DNA of 64,000 nucleotides from Brachybacterium sp. Z12 (lineage in GTDB: Bacteria > Actinomycetota > Actinomycetes > Actinomycetales > Dermabacteraceae): positions 806,001-870,000 of the forward strand of contig NZ_CP060496.1 of the NCBI RefSeq assembly GCF_014400405.1, read 5' to 3'. Of this stretch, positions 9,239 through 19,348 are shown piece by piece. Position numbers and translations under genes: made by a program. Under the pieces are notes generated by a model. The model was not told the origin of the DNA, searched no databases, and worked only from the letters and a program-made list of their open reading frames with translations. Positions within the stretch are counted from its first letter, which is position 1; every line of letters starts with the position of its first letter.

Positions 9239-9784
9239 ATGTCCCGCACCATCCGACTCGTGCCCCCGTCCGTCGCCCGGTCCGCCGAGTACCTGGATTG
9301 CGTGGCCGATTTCGCCGGTACCGCGATCGACGGGGCCGGAATCCGTGACCCGCAGCAGCCTCCGATCGGTGAGAGAGACGTCCGCGAATTTGTCGCAGCC
9401 CGCCTCGCCGAGGAGGACCCGACCACCGAGCTCCCGGAAGGCTGGGTGCATTGCACCAGTCGCTGGATCGTCGACGCCGAGACCGACGAGATGCTCGGAT
9501 TCATCGCCACCCGGCACCGCCTGACCAAGTACCTCCTCGACCACGGCGGCCACATCGGCTACTCGGTGCGGCCCTCGGCCAGGAGGCAGGGGGTCGCCTC
9601 CGCCGCCCTCGCGATCGCGCTCACCGAGGCGCAGGAGCTGAACATCGACCCGGTGCTGATCACCTGCGACGAGGACAACCACGGCTCCCGCCACGTCATC
9701 GAGAAGGCCGGCGGTGAGCTCGAGGACGTCCGTGACGGCAAACGTCGCTACTGGATCGGCGAAGGACCCCGGCCCCGCGCCTGA
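9239..9784 (+). CDS. GNAT family N-acetyltransferase
   Basis: 181 residues, unbroken. The fold is recognised from RWIVDAETDEMLGFIATRHRL, HIGYSVRPSARRQGVASAALAIAL (acetyl-CoA pyrophosphate loop R-R-Q-G-V-A) and LITCDEDNHGSRHVIEKAGGELEDV, a layout shared with GNAT proteins annotated as predicted acetyltransferases of COG3981. It stands alone after the HNH gene on the same strand. ATG 9239 gives a good N-terminus; an in-frame ATG at 9212 is possible. Substrate unknown. Confidence 0.78.
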   Translation: MSRTIRLVPPSVARSAEYLDCVADFAGTAIDGAGIRDPQQPPIGERDVREFVAARLAEEDPTTELPEGWVHCTSRWIVDAETDEMLGFIATRHRLTKYLLDHGGHIGYSVRPSARRQGVASAALAIALTEAQELNIDPVLITCDEDNHGSRHVIEKAGGELEDVRDGKRRYWIGEGPRPRA

Positions 9785-9892
9785 ACGTGCCCGATCCCGC
9801 TGGACGAGGGCCCGCCGTTCTGAGGGCTCGCCGCTCCGGGACTGCGCTGGCCTGATCCGCGCCGGTCGTACCTGGCCGAGTACCCTTCCCCC

Positions 9893-10851
9893 ATGCGCTA
9901 CGGATTCCTCGGTCCCGAGACCACGTTCACCCACCAGGCGCTCCTGCAGGCCCTCGCCGAGACCCCCGAGGAGTTCGCCGGCGCTGAGCCGGAGCTGGTG
10001 CCCTTCTCCTCCGTCGCCACGGCCACCACCGACCTGCTCGCCGGGGACATCGACGCGCTGATGGCACCGATCGAGAACTCCGTCGAAGGCGGCGTCTCCG
10101 GCACCCTGGACGTGCTCGCCGCGACCGACGCCATCACCATCGTCGCCGAGCAGACCGTGCAGATCACCTTCGTGCTCGCCGCGCGCGAGGTCACACCGCT
10201 GGAGCAGCTCGCCACCGTCTCCTCCCACCCGCACGCACAGGCGCAGGTGCAGGGATGGCTGCGCAGCAACGTCTCCGAGGCCGAGATCGCCGCAGCCTCT
10301 TCGACCGCAGCCGCAGCCCGTGACCTCGCCGCCCTCGACCCTGAGGAGGCGTGGGGAGGGCGGCCGTCTGCTCGCCGCTCGCCGCCCAGCACTTCGGTCT
10401 CGAGGTCCTCGCCGAGGGCATCGAGGACTACGAAGGCGCCATCACGCGTTTCGTGCTGGTCACTCGCGAGGGCCGGATCCCCGCGCGCACCGGGGCTGAC
10501 AAGACAACGCTCGTCCTCCAGCTGCCGCACAACCGCTCCGGCGCCCTGCTCGAGGCGCTCGAGATCCTCAGCTCCAACGGAGTGAACATGTCCCGGATCG
10601 AGTCCCGTCCCGTCGGCGATTTCCTGGGCCGGTACTCCTTCTCCCTCGACGTCGAGGGGCATATCGAGGACCGCCGCGTCTCTGCCGCACTGCGCTCCCT
10701 GCACCGGCTCTGCCCGGTCGTGCACTACCTCGGCTCCTACCCGAGGGCCGACGGGCAGGGCGCCGAGGTGCGCGAGGACTACGCCGACCACGCCTACGAC
10801 GATGCCCGTGACTGGCTCGAGAGGCTCTCCGGGATGATCACCCCGACCTGA
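9893..10851 (+). CDS. pheA: prephenate dehydratase
   Basis: About 319 residues after restoring a base near 10350. Converts prephenate to phenylpyruvate in phenylalanine synthesis. The catalytic domain (residues 1-190) shows YGFLGPETTFTHQAL, APIENSVEGGVSGTLD and the TRF motif (GAITRFVLV). A C-terminal ACT domain carries the ESRP motif (IESRPVGDFLGRYSF) that binds phenylalanine for feedback inhibition. Length and domain order are standard for the monofunctional enzyme. A TACCCT box six bases before ATG 9893 indicates a leaderless transcript. Confidence 0.92.
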
Positions 10852-10957
10852 GTCCCGGGACCGCCGGCGCCGTGGGGAGTACGGTGGAGGTGGCGGGGAT
10901 GGACTCGAGACGGGGCGTCATCGTCGCCTTTTCGGAAGCCCCGCGAAGGGATGCACC

Positions 10958-11940
10958 ATGAACTCCAACGGCCTCCACGAACACCAGACGATCCCCTTCG
11001 ATCCCGGCGCACGAAGCCTCGGTGTCGCGGTCGGGTTCGACGGATCCCCGCATGCCACCGCAGCCCTCGCGCATGCCGCCGCGATCGCCACGCGCCGGGG
11101 CGTAACGCTCTCCGTCATCTCCACCTACCGCGCTCCGCTCGACCTCTACGTCACCTATGCGGCGCTCCCGCAGGAGCCCGAGGCGGAGGTGAAGAAGCGG
11201 CAGGCCCACGCCGTGCTCGACGAGGCGGCGAAGCAGCTCGCGGACCATCCCGGCAAGGTCACCTACCTCACTGCGGAGGAGACTCCGTCGGAGCTCTCGT
11301 CAAGTCGTCGGATACCGCGCTGGTGATGGTCGTCGGAGCGCGCGGCCGGGGCGGCTTCCTCGGACGGATCCTCGGATCGGTCGCCGCCGAGCTGCCCGCC
11401 CATGCCCGTTGCCCCGTGATCGTCGTCCCCTCCGACTCCGAGCGCGCCTCCGGCCCGGTGGTCGTCGGACTCGACGGCTCCCTCGCCGGTCGTCGCGCTG
11501 CGCTGCATGCGGCGCAGGAAGCCGTGGAGCGCGGCACCTCGCTGCGGATGCTCGCCGCCCTGCAGGCACCGCGCAGCGGCGACTTCTGGGCTCCCGCCGT
11601 GCCCGCCGCCGTGTCCGAGGCTGTGGAGCACCGGCGCGTCGAGGTCCAGGCGGCGCTCGACGGGGCGGTGAACTGGGTCAAGGAACATATGCCGAACCTC
11701 GACGTCACCGGGGAGGTGGTGGTGGGTGATCCCGCCGGGCTCCTGCACGAGGCCGGGCGCACCGCCCAGCTGCTCGTCGTCGGTTCCCGCGGCCGGGGCG
11801 CGGTGGCCAGCGCGCTGCTCGGCTCGGTCTCCCGAGCCACCCTGCACGGCGCCGAGTGCCCCGTCATGGTCGTCCCGCCGCTGGAGGATTCCCGCGTGGA
11901 GGGCGTCCGCAGCACGCTCGACATGGACCAGGAGCTGTGA
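10958..11940 (+). CDS. tandem universal stress protein (two UspA domains)
   Basis: About 327 residues in two UspA domains after restoring a base near 11280. Domain 1 opens LGVAVGFDGSPHATAALAHA and closes MVVGARGRGGFLGRILGSVAAELPAHARCPVIVVP; domain 2 opens VVVGLDGSLAGRRAALHAA and closes LLVVGSRGRGAVASALLGSVSRATLHGAECPVMVVP. Both carry the G-x2-G-x9-G-S/T ATP-binding signature, so ATP-binding USPs are expected. Cytoplasmic. The TGA overlaps the ATG of the next gene, so they are probably co-expressed. Confidence 0.88.
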
Positions 11941-12514
11941 TGGCCCGGAGCGGGTCCCTCTCGCCCGTCGTCGGCTCGCCCGTCGTCGGTCGCGCCGAGG
12001 TGCGTGCCGTCGGCGACCGGCTGATCATCCCGCTGCCGCAGGAGGTCAGCGACCAGCTGCCCTCCCGCGGCCAGGTCGCCGCCGAGGCCGAGCTGAACGG
12101 GCACCGGCTGCGCACCGTCATCGAGCCCGATGGGCGCAGAGGCCACTGGCTCCGCATCGATGACGAGCTCCGGCAGGCGCTGGATCTCGAGGACGGCACC
12201 GGGGTCGAGCTCACCCTCAGCCCCACGAAGGCCTGGCCCGAACCGCAGATCCCGCAGGACCTCGGCGCCGCGCTCGCCGAGGCCGACGACCTGGACGAGA
12301 CGTGGGCCGCGATCACCCCGATGGCGCGCTGGGAATGGGTGCGCTGGGTCGGCGCGACTCGCAACCGGACACCCGTGCTCGGCGCGTGGAGGTCTCGATC
12401 GACAAGCTGCGTGGCGGCAAGCGCAGGCCGTGCTGCTTCGACCTCTCCTCCTGCACCGACCCCGAGCTCGCCCGCAGCGGGAAGCTCATGGCGCCGGACG
12501 CAGGGAAGGTCTAG
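11940..12514 (+). CDS. YdeI/OmpD-associated family protein (DUF1905 plus PF13376-like tail)
   Basis: About 191 residues after restoring one C near 12366. Residues 15-90 form the small beta-barrel DUF1905-like domain (AEVRAVGDRLIIPLPQEVSDQL, then a VIEPDGRRGHWLRIDDELR block). The C-terminus is the YdeI/bacteriocin-protection module: MARWEWVRWVGATRNPDTRARRVEVSIDKLRGGKRRPCCFD. Biochemical role unknown. Starts with ATGG overlapping the USP stop. Its TAG at 12512-12514 overlaps the stop of the convergent diacylglycerol kinase gene. Confidence 0.72.
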
Positions 12515-13677
12515 GCCTCCGAAGGATCCGTCCCTTCCGGGACACGCAGGCGCAGCACGCCCGGATCGACCGTGGCGATCAGGTGGGTGGCCTCGGTGTC
12601 CGTATCGCCGTCGAGCTGCACCGGCTGTGCCTTCGTGGTCGTCACCCGGATGCCGGGGGTGAGGTAGCGCTCCATCGTGGAGAGCTTCGGCCCGTACTTC
12701 GGGATGAGCTTCGGGTTGACGACCTGGGCGGCGACCTGGCTGAAGCCTGCGGCACCGCGCCATCCGGCGACCACGACCTCGAGCCGGCCGTTGTCGATCG
12801 TCGCGTCGGGCATCAGCACGAAGCCGCCGGGCAGCTTGCCCACGTTCCCCAGCAGCACGGTGCGGGCCTTGTGCGCGTGACGGGTGTCGTCGGGCAGCTG
12901 CACCACCACGTCCACCGAGCGGCCCAGCACGGTGCGGATCCCGCCGAAGACGTACGCGATCCAGCCGATCCGCTTCTTCATCTTCGGATCGGTGTAGCCA
13001 ATCATCTCGGCATCCGCGCCGAAACCGGCGATGACCAGGAAGATCTGCCGTGGCGCCGAACGGGCTGCGGCCACGGAGTCGCCGGTGCGCAGCCAGCCCA
13101 CGTCGACCTGGTGATCCGAACCGGTGAGCGCCGCGACCATCGCCGCCGCGGGGTCGTCCAGCGGGATGTCGACGTTGCGTGCCAGGAGGTTGCCGGTGCC
13201 GGCGGGGATGATCCCCATCCGGGTGTCGGTGCCTGCCAGCACGGAGGCGACCATGCGCACGGTCCCGTCGCCACCGGCGGCCATCACCAGGTCAGCACCG
13301 TCCTCGACGGCCTGCCGGGCCTGCCCCTCACCGGGGTCATCGATGGTGGTCTCGTAGAAGACGGTCTCAGCGCCCTCGATCCGCTCCACCACCTCGGTGA
13401 TGCGGCGGCGGAACGAGTCCGTCTCCTCGAACTTCGAGGGGTTCAGCACCACAGCGACCCTGCGGAGCCGGTCGTCGTCGGCGGGCGAGGCTTCCTCGGC
13501 GCCCATCGCGTCGTCCTCCGCCTCAGGTGTGCTCGAACGGTTCTGCGCGACGGTGCGCAGCTCATTGAGCTCGCGGCGGTGGCGGCCCAGTCGACGCAGC
13601 ACCATCACCAGCAGGCAGACGGTGACGACGGTGGTGACCACCGAGGCGATGCTCAGCAGCAGCAGAGTGAGGTCCAT
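12511..13677 (-). CDS. diacylglycerol/lipid kinase family protein with N-terminal membrane anchor
   Basis: 388 residues, unbroken. One N-terminal transmembrane helix (residues 2-27) and a charged linker precede the DAGK catalytic domain: RRVAVVLNPSKFEE, then MAAGGDGTVRMVASVL (nucleotide-binding GGDGT) and MGIIPAGTGNLLARN, followed by the beta-sandwich YegS-like half (VVAGWRGAAGFSQ, PVQLDGDTDTEA). It phosphorylates a lipid at the inner face of the membrane. Start 13677 is supported by TACCCT six bases upstream on this strand. It is divergent from serS, the two leaderless promoters sharing a 44-base gap. Confidence 0.85.
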   Translation of the reverse strand: MDLTLLLLSIASVVTTVVTVCLLVMVLRRLGRHRRELNELRTVAQNRSSTPEAEDDAMGAEEASPADDDRLRRVAVVLNPSKFEETDSFRRRITEVVERIEGAETVFYETTIDDPGEGQARQAVEDGADLVMAAGGDGTVRMVASVLAGTDTRMGIIPAGTGNLLARNVDIPLDDPAAAMVAALTGSDHQVDVGWLRTGDSVAAARSAPRQIFLVIAGFGADAEMIGYTDPKMKKRIGWIAYVFGGIRTVLGRSVDVVVQLPDDTRHAHKARTVLLGNVGKLPGGFVLMPDATIDNGRLEVVVAGWRGAAGFSQVAAQVVNPKLIPKYGPKLSTMERYLTPGIRVTTTKAQPVQLDGDTDTEATHLIATVDPGVLRLRVPEGTDPSEA

Positions 13678-13683
13678 TCCGTC

Positions 13684-13715
13684 AGGGTACTGGCGCGTGC
13701 GTGCGCAGGTACCCT
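13684..13715. promoter_or_regulatory. mirrored divergent leaderless promoters for the lipid kinase gene and serS
   Basis: The gap holds the same -10 hexamer, TACCCT, on both strands: complement at 13684-13689 for the kinase gene and 13710-13715 for serS. Each is exactly six bases from its ATG. The two promoters must overlap in their upstream parts, so the polymerases may compete. Confidence 0.55.
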
Positions 13716-13721
13716 GGAGCA

Positions 13722-14992
13722 ATGATCGATCTGCGGCTCCTGCGCGAGAATCCCGAAGTCGTCCGCGAAGCACAGCGGGCACGCCGACGCGACCCTGCCA
13801 CCGTGGACGCGGTGCTCGAGGCCGATTCCCGGTGGCGCGAGACCACTGCGGCCTTCGAATCCTCGCGCGCCGAGCAGAAATCCTTCGGGAAGAAGGTCGC
13901 CCAGGCCAAGGGTGAGGAGAAGCAGGCGCTGCTGGCCGAGGTCAAGCAGCTGGCCGCCGACGTCAAGCGCCTAGAGGCCGAGACCGAGGAGGCGCTCACC
14001 GCCCGTGACTCCGCGCTGCGCGAGATCCCGAATCTCGCCGAAGGCGCCCCGAAGGGCTCGAGGACGACTTCGTCCTGCGCGAGACCGTGGGCGAGATCCC
14101 GCAGTTCGACCACCCGGTCAAGGACCACCTGGAGATCGCTGAGGGTCTGCGCGCGATCGACATGGCCCGCGGCGCGAAGGTCTCCGGCGCGCGCTTCTAC
14201 TTCCTGCGCGGCGTGGGTGCGCAGCTCGAGCTGGCGATCCTGAACTCCGCGATCGACCAGGCCACCAAGGCCGGATTCACCCCGATGATCACCCCCACCC
14301 TGGTGCTGCCCGAGGCGATGGAGGGCACCGGCTTCCTCGGCGAGCACGCCGACGAGGTCTACCACCTCGACAAGGGTGATGACCTGTATCTCGTCGGCAC
14401 CAGCGAGGTGGCGCTGGCCGGCTACCACAAGGACGAGATCATCGACCTCGAAGGTGGCCCGATCCGGTACGCGGGCTGGAGCGCCTGCTACCGCCGCGAG
14501 GCGGGAAGCTACGGCCGGGACACTCGCGGCATCATCCGCGTGCACCAGTTTCACAAGGTCGAGATGTTCTCCTACTGCCGCATCGAGGACTCCTACGAGG
14601 AGCACGAGCGGCTGCTCGGCTGGGAGCGGGAGATGATGGCGCGCATCGACGTGCCCTACCGCATCATCGACACCGCCGCCGGTGACCTCGGCACCTCCGC
14701 CGCCCGCAAGTACGACTGCGAGGCGTGGATGCCCAGCCAGGAGACCTACCGCGAGCTGACCTCCACCTCGAACACCACCCAGTTCCAGGCGCGTCGGCTG
14801 AACATCCGCGAGCGCACCGAGAACGGTCTGCGGCCGGTCGCCACCCTCAACGGCACCCTCGGCACCACCCGCTTCATCGCCGCGATCCTCGAGAACCATC
14901 AGCAGGCCGACGGGTCGGTCGTGGTCCCCGAGGGGCTGCGCCCCTACCTCGGCGGGCGCGAGATCTTCGAGGTCGTGGGGAGCGCTGCCTGA
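13722..14992 (+). CDS. serS: seryl-tRNA synthetase
   Basis: About 423 residues after restoring one C in the run at 14047-14050. Charges tRNA-Ser with serine; two tRNA-Ser genes lie elsewhere in this window. The N-terminal coiled-coil arm ([21 protein letters not shown] to about residue 105) is followed by the class II catalytic core: motif 2 region [13 protein letters not shown], and motif 3 [14 protein letters not shown] with [12 protein letters not shown]. The breakage of an essential gene by one base is strong evidence for a sequence error. Leaderless start: TACCCT at 13710-13715. Confidence 0.95.
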
Positions 14993-15086
14993 GATGCCCG
15001 CTCCCAGACCCCTGCGCCGCCTGCTCGAGGCACTTCGTCACCGTCGGTTCACCCGAACGTCGGATGCTGATGCCACACTGCCTGAT

Positions 15087-15954
15087 ATGACGACCTCTCT
15101 CTCCACGACCGACCGTGAGGCCACCCGTGCACGCCTGCACGAGCACCTCGACGGCCTCGCCGACCAGCGCCTGCTGATCGGGCTCGACGTCGACGGCACC
15201 CTGGTCGACCACGACGGGGTGATGAGCTCCGAGATGCACCAGGTGCTCCAGCGGACCGCGGAGACGCACACCGTCGTCATCGCCACCGGCCGCTCCCTCG
15301 GTGCGACCCTGCCGATCGTCGAGGCCGCGGGTGTCACGCGCGGTTTCGCGGTCTGCTCCAACGGCGCCGTCACCATCGAGATGGATCCCGAAGCCGTGGG
15401 CGGCCACCGCGTCATCGACACCCAGATCTTCCACCCGGGCCACGCCCTGCGCACGCTGCGCGAGGTCGCCCCGGACGCCCACTACGCCGTCGAGATGGCC
15501 GACGGCAGCTTCCGCTCCACCACCGGTTTCCAGGACTCGAGCTTCGGGGTCGAGGCGATCGAGAGCGACCTCGACGACCTGATGGGGCTCGAGGCGGTGC
15601 GTGTGGTGGTCCACGTCCCGGATCTCACCCCGCAGGAGTTCTCCGAGGTCATCGCCGAGTCCGGTGTGCACGGCGTGGAGTACTCGATCGGCTGGACGGC
15701 CTGGCTCGACATGGCCGCCCCCGGCGTCTCCAAGGCCAGCGCCCTGGAGGTGCTGCGCGAGCGGCTCGAGATCGACAGCGCCCACACGGTCGCCGTCGGC
15801 GACGGCTTCAACGACACCGAGATGCTCACCTGGGCCGGCGCGGGCGTGGCCATGGGCCAGGCCCCCGCAGGGCGTGAAGGACGTGGCCGACGTCGTCACC
15901 GACTCGATCTACGAGGACGGCACCGTGCTCGTGCTGGAGAAGCTGCTGGGCTGA
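15087..15954 (+). CDS. Cof-type HAD-superfamily phosphatase
   Basis: About 288 residues after removing one C from the run at 15862-15866. HAD motifs in order: I LLIGLDVDGTLVDHDG (nucleophile Asp), II VVIATGRSLG, III near GVSKASALEVL (Lys), IV VAVGDGFNDTEMLTWAGAGVAMGQAP. The large C2-type cap lies between II and III. Acts on sugar or nucleotide phosphates; substrate not predictable. Start 15087 is preferred over the in-frame ATG at 14994 because the extra 31 residues look unlike the family and CACACT lies seven bases before 15087. Follows serS closely. Confidence 0.82.
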
Positions 15955-15957
15955 AGC

Positions 15958-16944
15958 TCAGGCGCCGCGGCGCCGTCGGCCCCGACGTGTCCCCTCGGCC
16001 GGTCTCGCCACCTCGAGGATCACCTTGCCGAGGTGCCCGCCGGTGCGCAGGATGTCGTGCGCCTCCGCTGCCTGCTCGAGAGGCAGCCGGGTGTGGATGG
16101 GGATGCGCAGCTCCCCGGACGCCAGCAGCGGCCACACCAGGTACTGGGTCGCTTCGAGGATCCCGTGCTTCATCTCCACCGGGCGTGAGCGCAGAGTGGT
16201 GCCGATGATCCGGCCCCGCTTGCTCATCAGCAGGCCGATCGGCAGCTCCCCGCTCGCCCCGCCGAGCGTCCCGATGATCACCAACCGGCCGTTCTCCCGC
16301 AGCATCCCGACGTGGTCGGCGAGGGCCTGCCCGCCCACCACGTCGAGGATGACGTCGACCCCGCCGGTCTCGCGGACAGCCTCCAGCAGATCGGTGGTGT
16401 GACGGTTCCAGGCCATGTCGGCTCCCAGCGCGCGGGCCGTCGCGATCGCCTCCTCGGAGCCGACGGTGGTGAGCACCCTCGCACCCAGGTGCCGGGCGAT
16501 CTGGATCGCGACGCTGCCGATGCCGCCGGTGCCGCCCTGGATAAGGATCGTCTCGCCTTCGTGCAGGCCGGCCTCGAGCACCAGGTTGGAGATCACCGTC
16601 GCGGCCACCTCGACCACTCCCGCCGCCTCGACCAGGCCGATCCCCTCAGGCGCTGGGAGCAGCAGCTCTTCGGGGACCGCGACGACCTCGGCGTAGCCGC
16701 CGCCCGCGAGCAGGGCCACCACCTTCTCGCCGGTGTCGCGCCGGTGCCCGGAGACCTCGAGCCCCGGAAGCTCGGACGCCCCGGGAGGCGGGGGATACTT
16801 CCCAGCGGTCTGTGCGAGGTCGGCACGGTTCACGCCCGCGGCTACCACGTCGACCAGCACCTCGCCGGGAGCGAGGACCGGCTCCGGCAACTCGGCGAGC
16901 TCCAGCCGGTGGTCCTCGGTGATGGTCATCGCGCGCATCGTCAC
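15958..16944 (-). CDS. NAD(P)H-quinone oxidoreductase, PIG3/Qor-like MDR enzyme
   Basis: 328 residues, unbroken. Medium-chain dehydrogenase without zinc ligands: GroES-like half with MRAMTITEDHRLELAELPEP and GVNRADLAQTAGKYPPPPGASELPGLEVSG, a signature of the PIG3 branch, then Rossmann half ETILIQGGTGGIGSVAIQIARHLGARVLTTVGS. Predicted one- or two-electron quinone reduction with NADPH. The GTG at 16944 overlaps the TGA of the upstream acuI-like gene (GTGA), so the two reductases form a coupled pair. The C-terminal tail is unusually Arg-rich. Confidence 0.82.
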   Translation of the reverse strand: MTMRAMTITEDHRLELAELPEPVLAPGEVLVDVVAAGVNRADLAQTAGKYPPPPGASELPGLEVSGHRRDTGEKVVALLAGGGYAEVVAVPEELLLPAPEGIGLVEAAGVVEVAATVISNLVLEAGLHEGETILIQGGTGGIGSVAIQIARHLGARVLTTVGSEEAIATARALGADMAWNRHTTDLLEAVRETGGVDVILDVVGGQALADHVGMLRENGRLVIIGTLGGASGELPIGLLMSKRGRIIGTTLRSRPVEMKHGILEATQYLVWPLLASGELRIPIHTRLPLEQAAEAHDILRTGGHLGKVILEVARPAEGTRRGRRRRGA

Positions 16945-17935
16945 TGGGTCACCTCCACCACGGTGCGGCCGCGGACCTCGCCGGCCAGGATCCGTTCGGC
17001 ATAACCGATGGTCTCGGACAGGCCGATGCTGGTGGTCATCGAGTCCAGCACATCGCCGTCGAGCTCACGAGCCAGCGCTTCCCAGGCACGCTCACGCAGC
17101 GGCAGTGGGCACTCCACCGAGTTGATACCGGCGAGGGTCACCCCGCGCAGGATGAACGGCAGCACGGTCGTCGGGAGGTCCGGGCCCTGGGCGAGACCGT
17201 AGGCGGCGACCGTGCCGCCCCACGAGGTCTGGGCGAGGACGTTGGCAAGCGTCGTGCTGCCCACCCCGTCGATCGCGCCAGCGAAGCGCTGGGACTGCAG
17301 GGGCCGTCCCGGCTCCTCGGAGAGCTCCCGACGGTCCATCACCTCGGCGGCGCCCAGCTCGCGCAGGTACTCGCCGTTCTCAGCGGAGCGACCGGTCGAG
17401 GCGAGCACACGGAATCCGCGGCCCGCCAGCAGCGCGACCGCGACCGATCCTGCGCCGCCGGAAGCGCCGGTGACCAGCACGTCCCCGGCGTCGGGGGTGA
17501 GGCCGGCATCCTCGAGGCTCAGCACCGCGAGCATCGCGGTGAAACCTGCAGTGCCGATCGCGGCGGCCCGTTCGGGGAGAGGCCGGCGGGCAGGCGCACC
17601 AGGGCGTCGGGCCGCACCCGGGCCCGGGTCGCGAAGCCGCCGTGGCGGGTCTCGCCGATCCCGTCGCCGGTGAGGATCACCAGGTCACCGGCGGAGAAGC
17701 GCTCGTCGGCCGAACCAGTCGGGCCGGCTGAGTCGGTCACCCGGCCCACCAGATCGATGCCGGGGATCAGCGGGTGGGAGCGTGCGATGCCCTTGCCGGC
17801 GATCGCCATCCCGTCCTTGTAGTTGAAGCTGGAGACCAGCACGTCCAGTTCGACGTCACCGCTGAGCAGGGATTCGTCGGCGTCCTCCAGCAGGCGCGGG
17901 GTCGCGCCCTCGGACTCGATCAGTACGGCGCGCAT
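16941..17935 (-). CDS. acuI: AcuI/YhdH-type acrylyl-CoA reductase family MDR protein
   Basis: About 331 residues after restoring a C opposite the G run at 17574-17577. Family marks: MRAVLIESEG, VSSFNYKDGMAIAGKGIARSHPLIPGIDLVGRV (characteristic of YhdH/AcuI), ERAAAIGTAGFTAMLAVLSLEDAG, VLVTGASGGAGSVAVALLAGRG and LPFILRGVTLAGINSVECP. The enzyme reduces acrylyl-CoA to propionyl-CoA with NADPH in characterised homologues. Start 17935 fits the family. Translationally coupled to the PIG3-like gene downstream. Confidence 0.82.
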
Positions 17936-18017
17936 GAGGCGCTCCTCTCGCTCGGGGGCGGATGGCCCCAGCCTATGTGTCTCACCGGTTGCCTGCCCAC
18001 GAATCCGTCGGTGCCCC

Positions 18018-18062
18018 TTGACGGCTGGTTGGTTACGTGGTTCATTAGTGGAGTAATGAACC
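18018..18062 (+). promoter_or_regulatory. promoter and palindromic operator of the YtrA-type ABC operon
   Basis: A -35 box TTGACG (18018-18023) is followed 17 bases later by TTCATT (18041-18046) as likely -10. Overlapping the -10 is an inverted repeat, GGTTCATTA (18039-18047) and TAATGAACC (18054-18062), with nine-base perfect arms and a six-base spacer. The spacing and location match auto-repression by the YtrA-type regulator encoded next. Confidence 0.7.
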
Positions 18063-18101
18063 AAGGAGCCGCGCTCGCGGCCTCGACGACAGGAGGCGCG
18101 T

Positions 18102-18459
18102 GTGCTCGACGAGTCGAAGCCGCTCTTCATCGCTGTGGCGGAGCAGATCGAGGACGGGATCCTCGACGGCACCTATCCAGAGGACACCCCGGTGCCCTCC
18201 ACCAACGAGCTGGCCGCCTTCCTGCGGATCAACCCCGCCACGGCAGGAAAAGGGCTGAACCGCCTGGCCGACGCCGGCGTGCTGGTCAAGCGGCGGGGAG
18301 TGGGCATGTTCGTCACCGTCGGCGCCGCCGAGCTGCTGCGCCGACGCCGGCGGGACGACTTCGCTCGCGCCTACATCGTCCCGCTGCTGCGCGAAGCCGC
18401 ACACCTGGGCATCGACCCCGAGAACTCACCGAGATGATCACGAAGGAGGCGTCCCGATG
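18102..18459 (+). CDS. GntR family regulator, YtrA subfamily
   Basis: About 118 residues once a G near 18421 is restored; the C-terminus then reads EELTEMITKEASR with TGA overlapping the ATG of the ABC gene. Winged-helix domain: LFIAVAEQIEDGILDGTYPEDTPVPSTNELAAFLRINPATAGKGLNRL, followed by VKRRGVGMFV, and a short helical dimerisation tail typical of YtrA regulators. GTG start with AGGAGG at 18091-18096. Such regulators repress the ABC transporter of their own operon. The inverted repeat at 18039-18062 is the probable operator. Confidence 0.88.
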
Positions 18460-19335
18460 ACCGCGATCGAGACCCGCAATCTCACCAAGCATTTCCGTGA
18501 CGTCGCCGCGATCGACGACGTCTCCCTCTCCTTCGCCGAAGGCCGGGTGCATGGCCTGTTGGGCCGCAACGGCGCCGGCAAGACCACCCTGATGAAGCTC
18601 CTGACCGGGCAGATCTTCGCGACCTCCGGTGAGATGCGGGTGCTGGGCCAGAGCCCGCTGGAGAACCCGCAGGTGCTCGCGCAGACCTGCTTCATCCAGG
18701 AGAGCCAGAAATACCCCGACGGCTTCCGGCCCCTGGACGTGCTGCGCATCGCCGAGGGGCTCTACCCTGCCTGGGACCAGGAGCTCGCCCGTGAGCTGAT
18801 CGCCGACTTCCGACTCCCGGAGAAGAGAGCCATCAAGAAGCTCTCGCGCGGCCAGCTCTCCGCCGTCGGCATCATCCTCGGCCTCGCCTCCCGGGCTCCG
18901 CTGACCTTCTTCGACGAGCCCTACCTGGGCCTGGATGCGGTCGCGCGGCGGCTGTTCTTCGATCATCTGCTGGCCGACTTCGCGGACCACCCCCGCACCG
19001 TCATCCTCTCCACCCACCACATCGACGAGGTCTCCAACCTCCTCGAGCACGTGGTGCTGCTGGACGAGGGCCGGGTCGCGATCTCGGAAGAGGCCGAGAC
19101 GCTGCAGAACGCGGCCATCGAGGTCTCCGGCCGACGTGACGAGGTCATGGCCTTCACCGCCGGGGCCGACGTGCTCCACCTCCAGGAGATCGGCTCGCTG
19201 GCCACCTCCACCCTCCATGCAGAGCCGGGCAGCGTTGAGCGGGCCCGGGCCGCAGGGCTCCAGGTCGCGCCTGTCTCGCTGCAGAACTACATCGTCCATC
19301 GCACCACCGCCGCGGCTGCCGCCCCGGTGGCCTGA
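18457..19335 (+). CDS. ABC transporter ATP-binding protein (YtrA operon)
   Basis: 292 residues, unbroken. Walker A GLLGRNGAGKTT, Q-loop around FIQESQ, signature LSRGQLS, Walker B PLTFFDEPYLGLD and switch STHHIDE are all present. It resembles the BcrA/YtrB group of exporter ATPases with a C-terminal extension of about 80 residues. Starts within the regulator's stop (ATGA) and is followed 14 bases later by its permease. The substrate is unknown; related systems respond to cell-wall antibiotics. Confidence 0.88.
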   Translation: MTAIETRNLTKHFRDVAAIDDVSLSFAEGRVHGLLGRNGAGKTTLMKLLTGQIFATSGEMRVLGQSPLENPQVLAQTCFIQESQKYPDGFRPLDVLRIAEGLYPAWDQELARELIADFRLPEKRAIKKLSRGQLSAVGIILGLASRAPLTFFDEPYLGLDAVARRLFFDHLLADFADHPRTVILSTHHIDEVSNLLEHVVLLDEGRVAISEEAETLQNAAIEVSGRRDEVMAFTAGADVLHLQEIGSLATSTLHAEPGSVERARAAGLQVAPVSLQNYIVHRTTAAAAAPVA

Positions 19336-19348
19336 GAGGAGAACTCTG

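Noticed and set aside
14994..15086. Upstream ATG of the HAD phosphatase gene overlapping the end of serS
   Set aside because: Adds 31 residues unlike the family; the downstream ATG has a correctly spaced -10 box.
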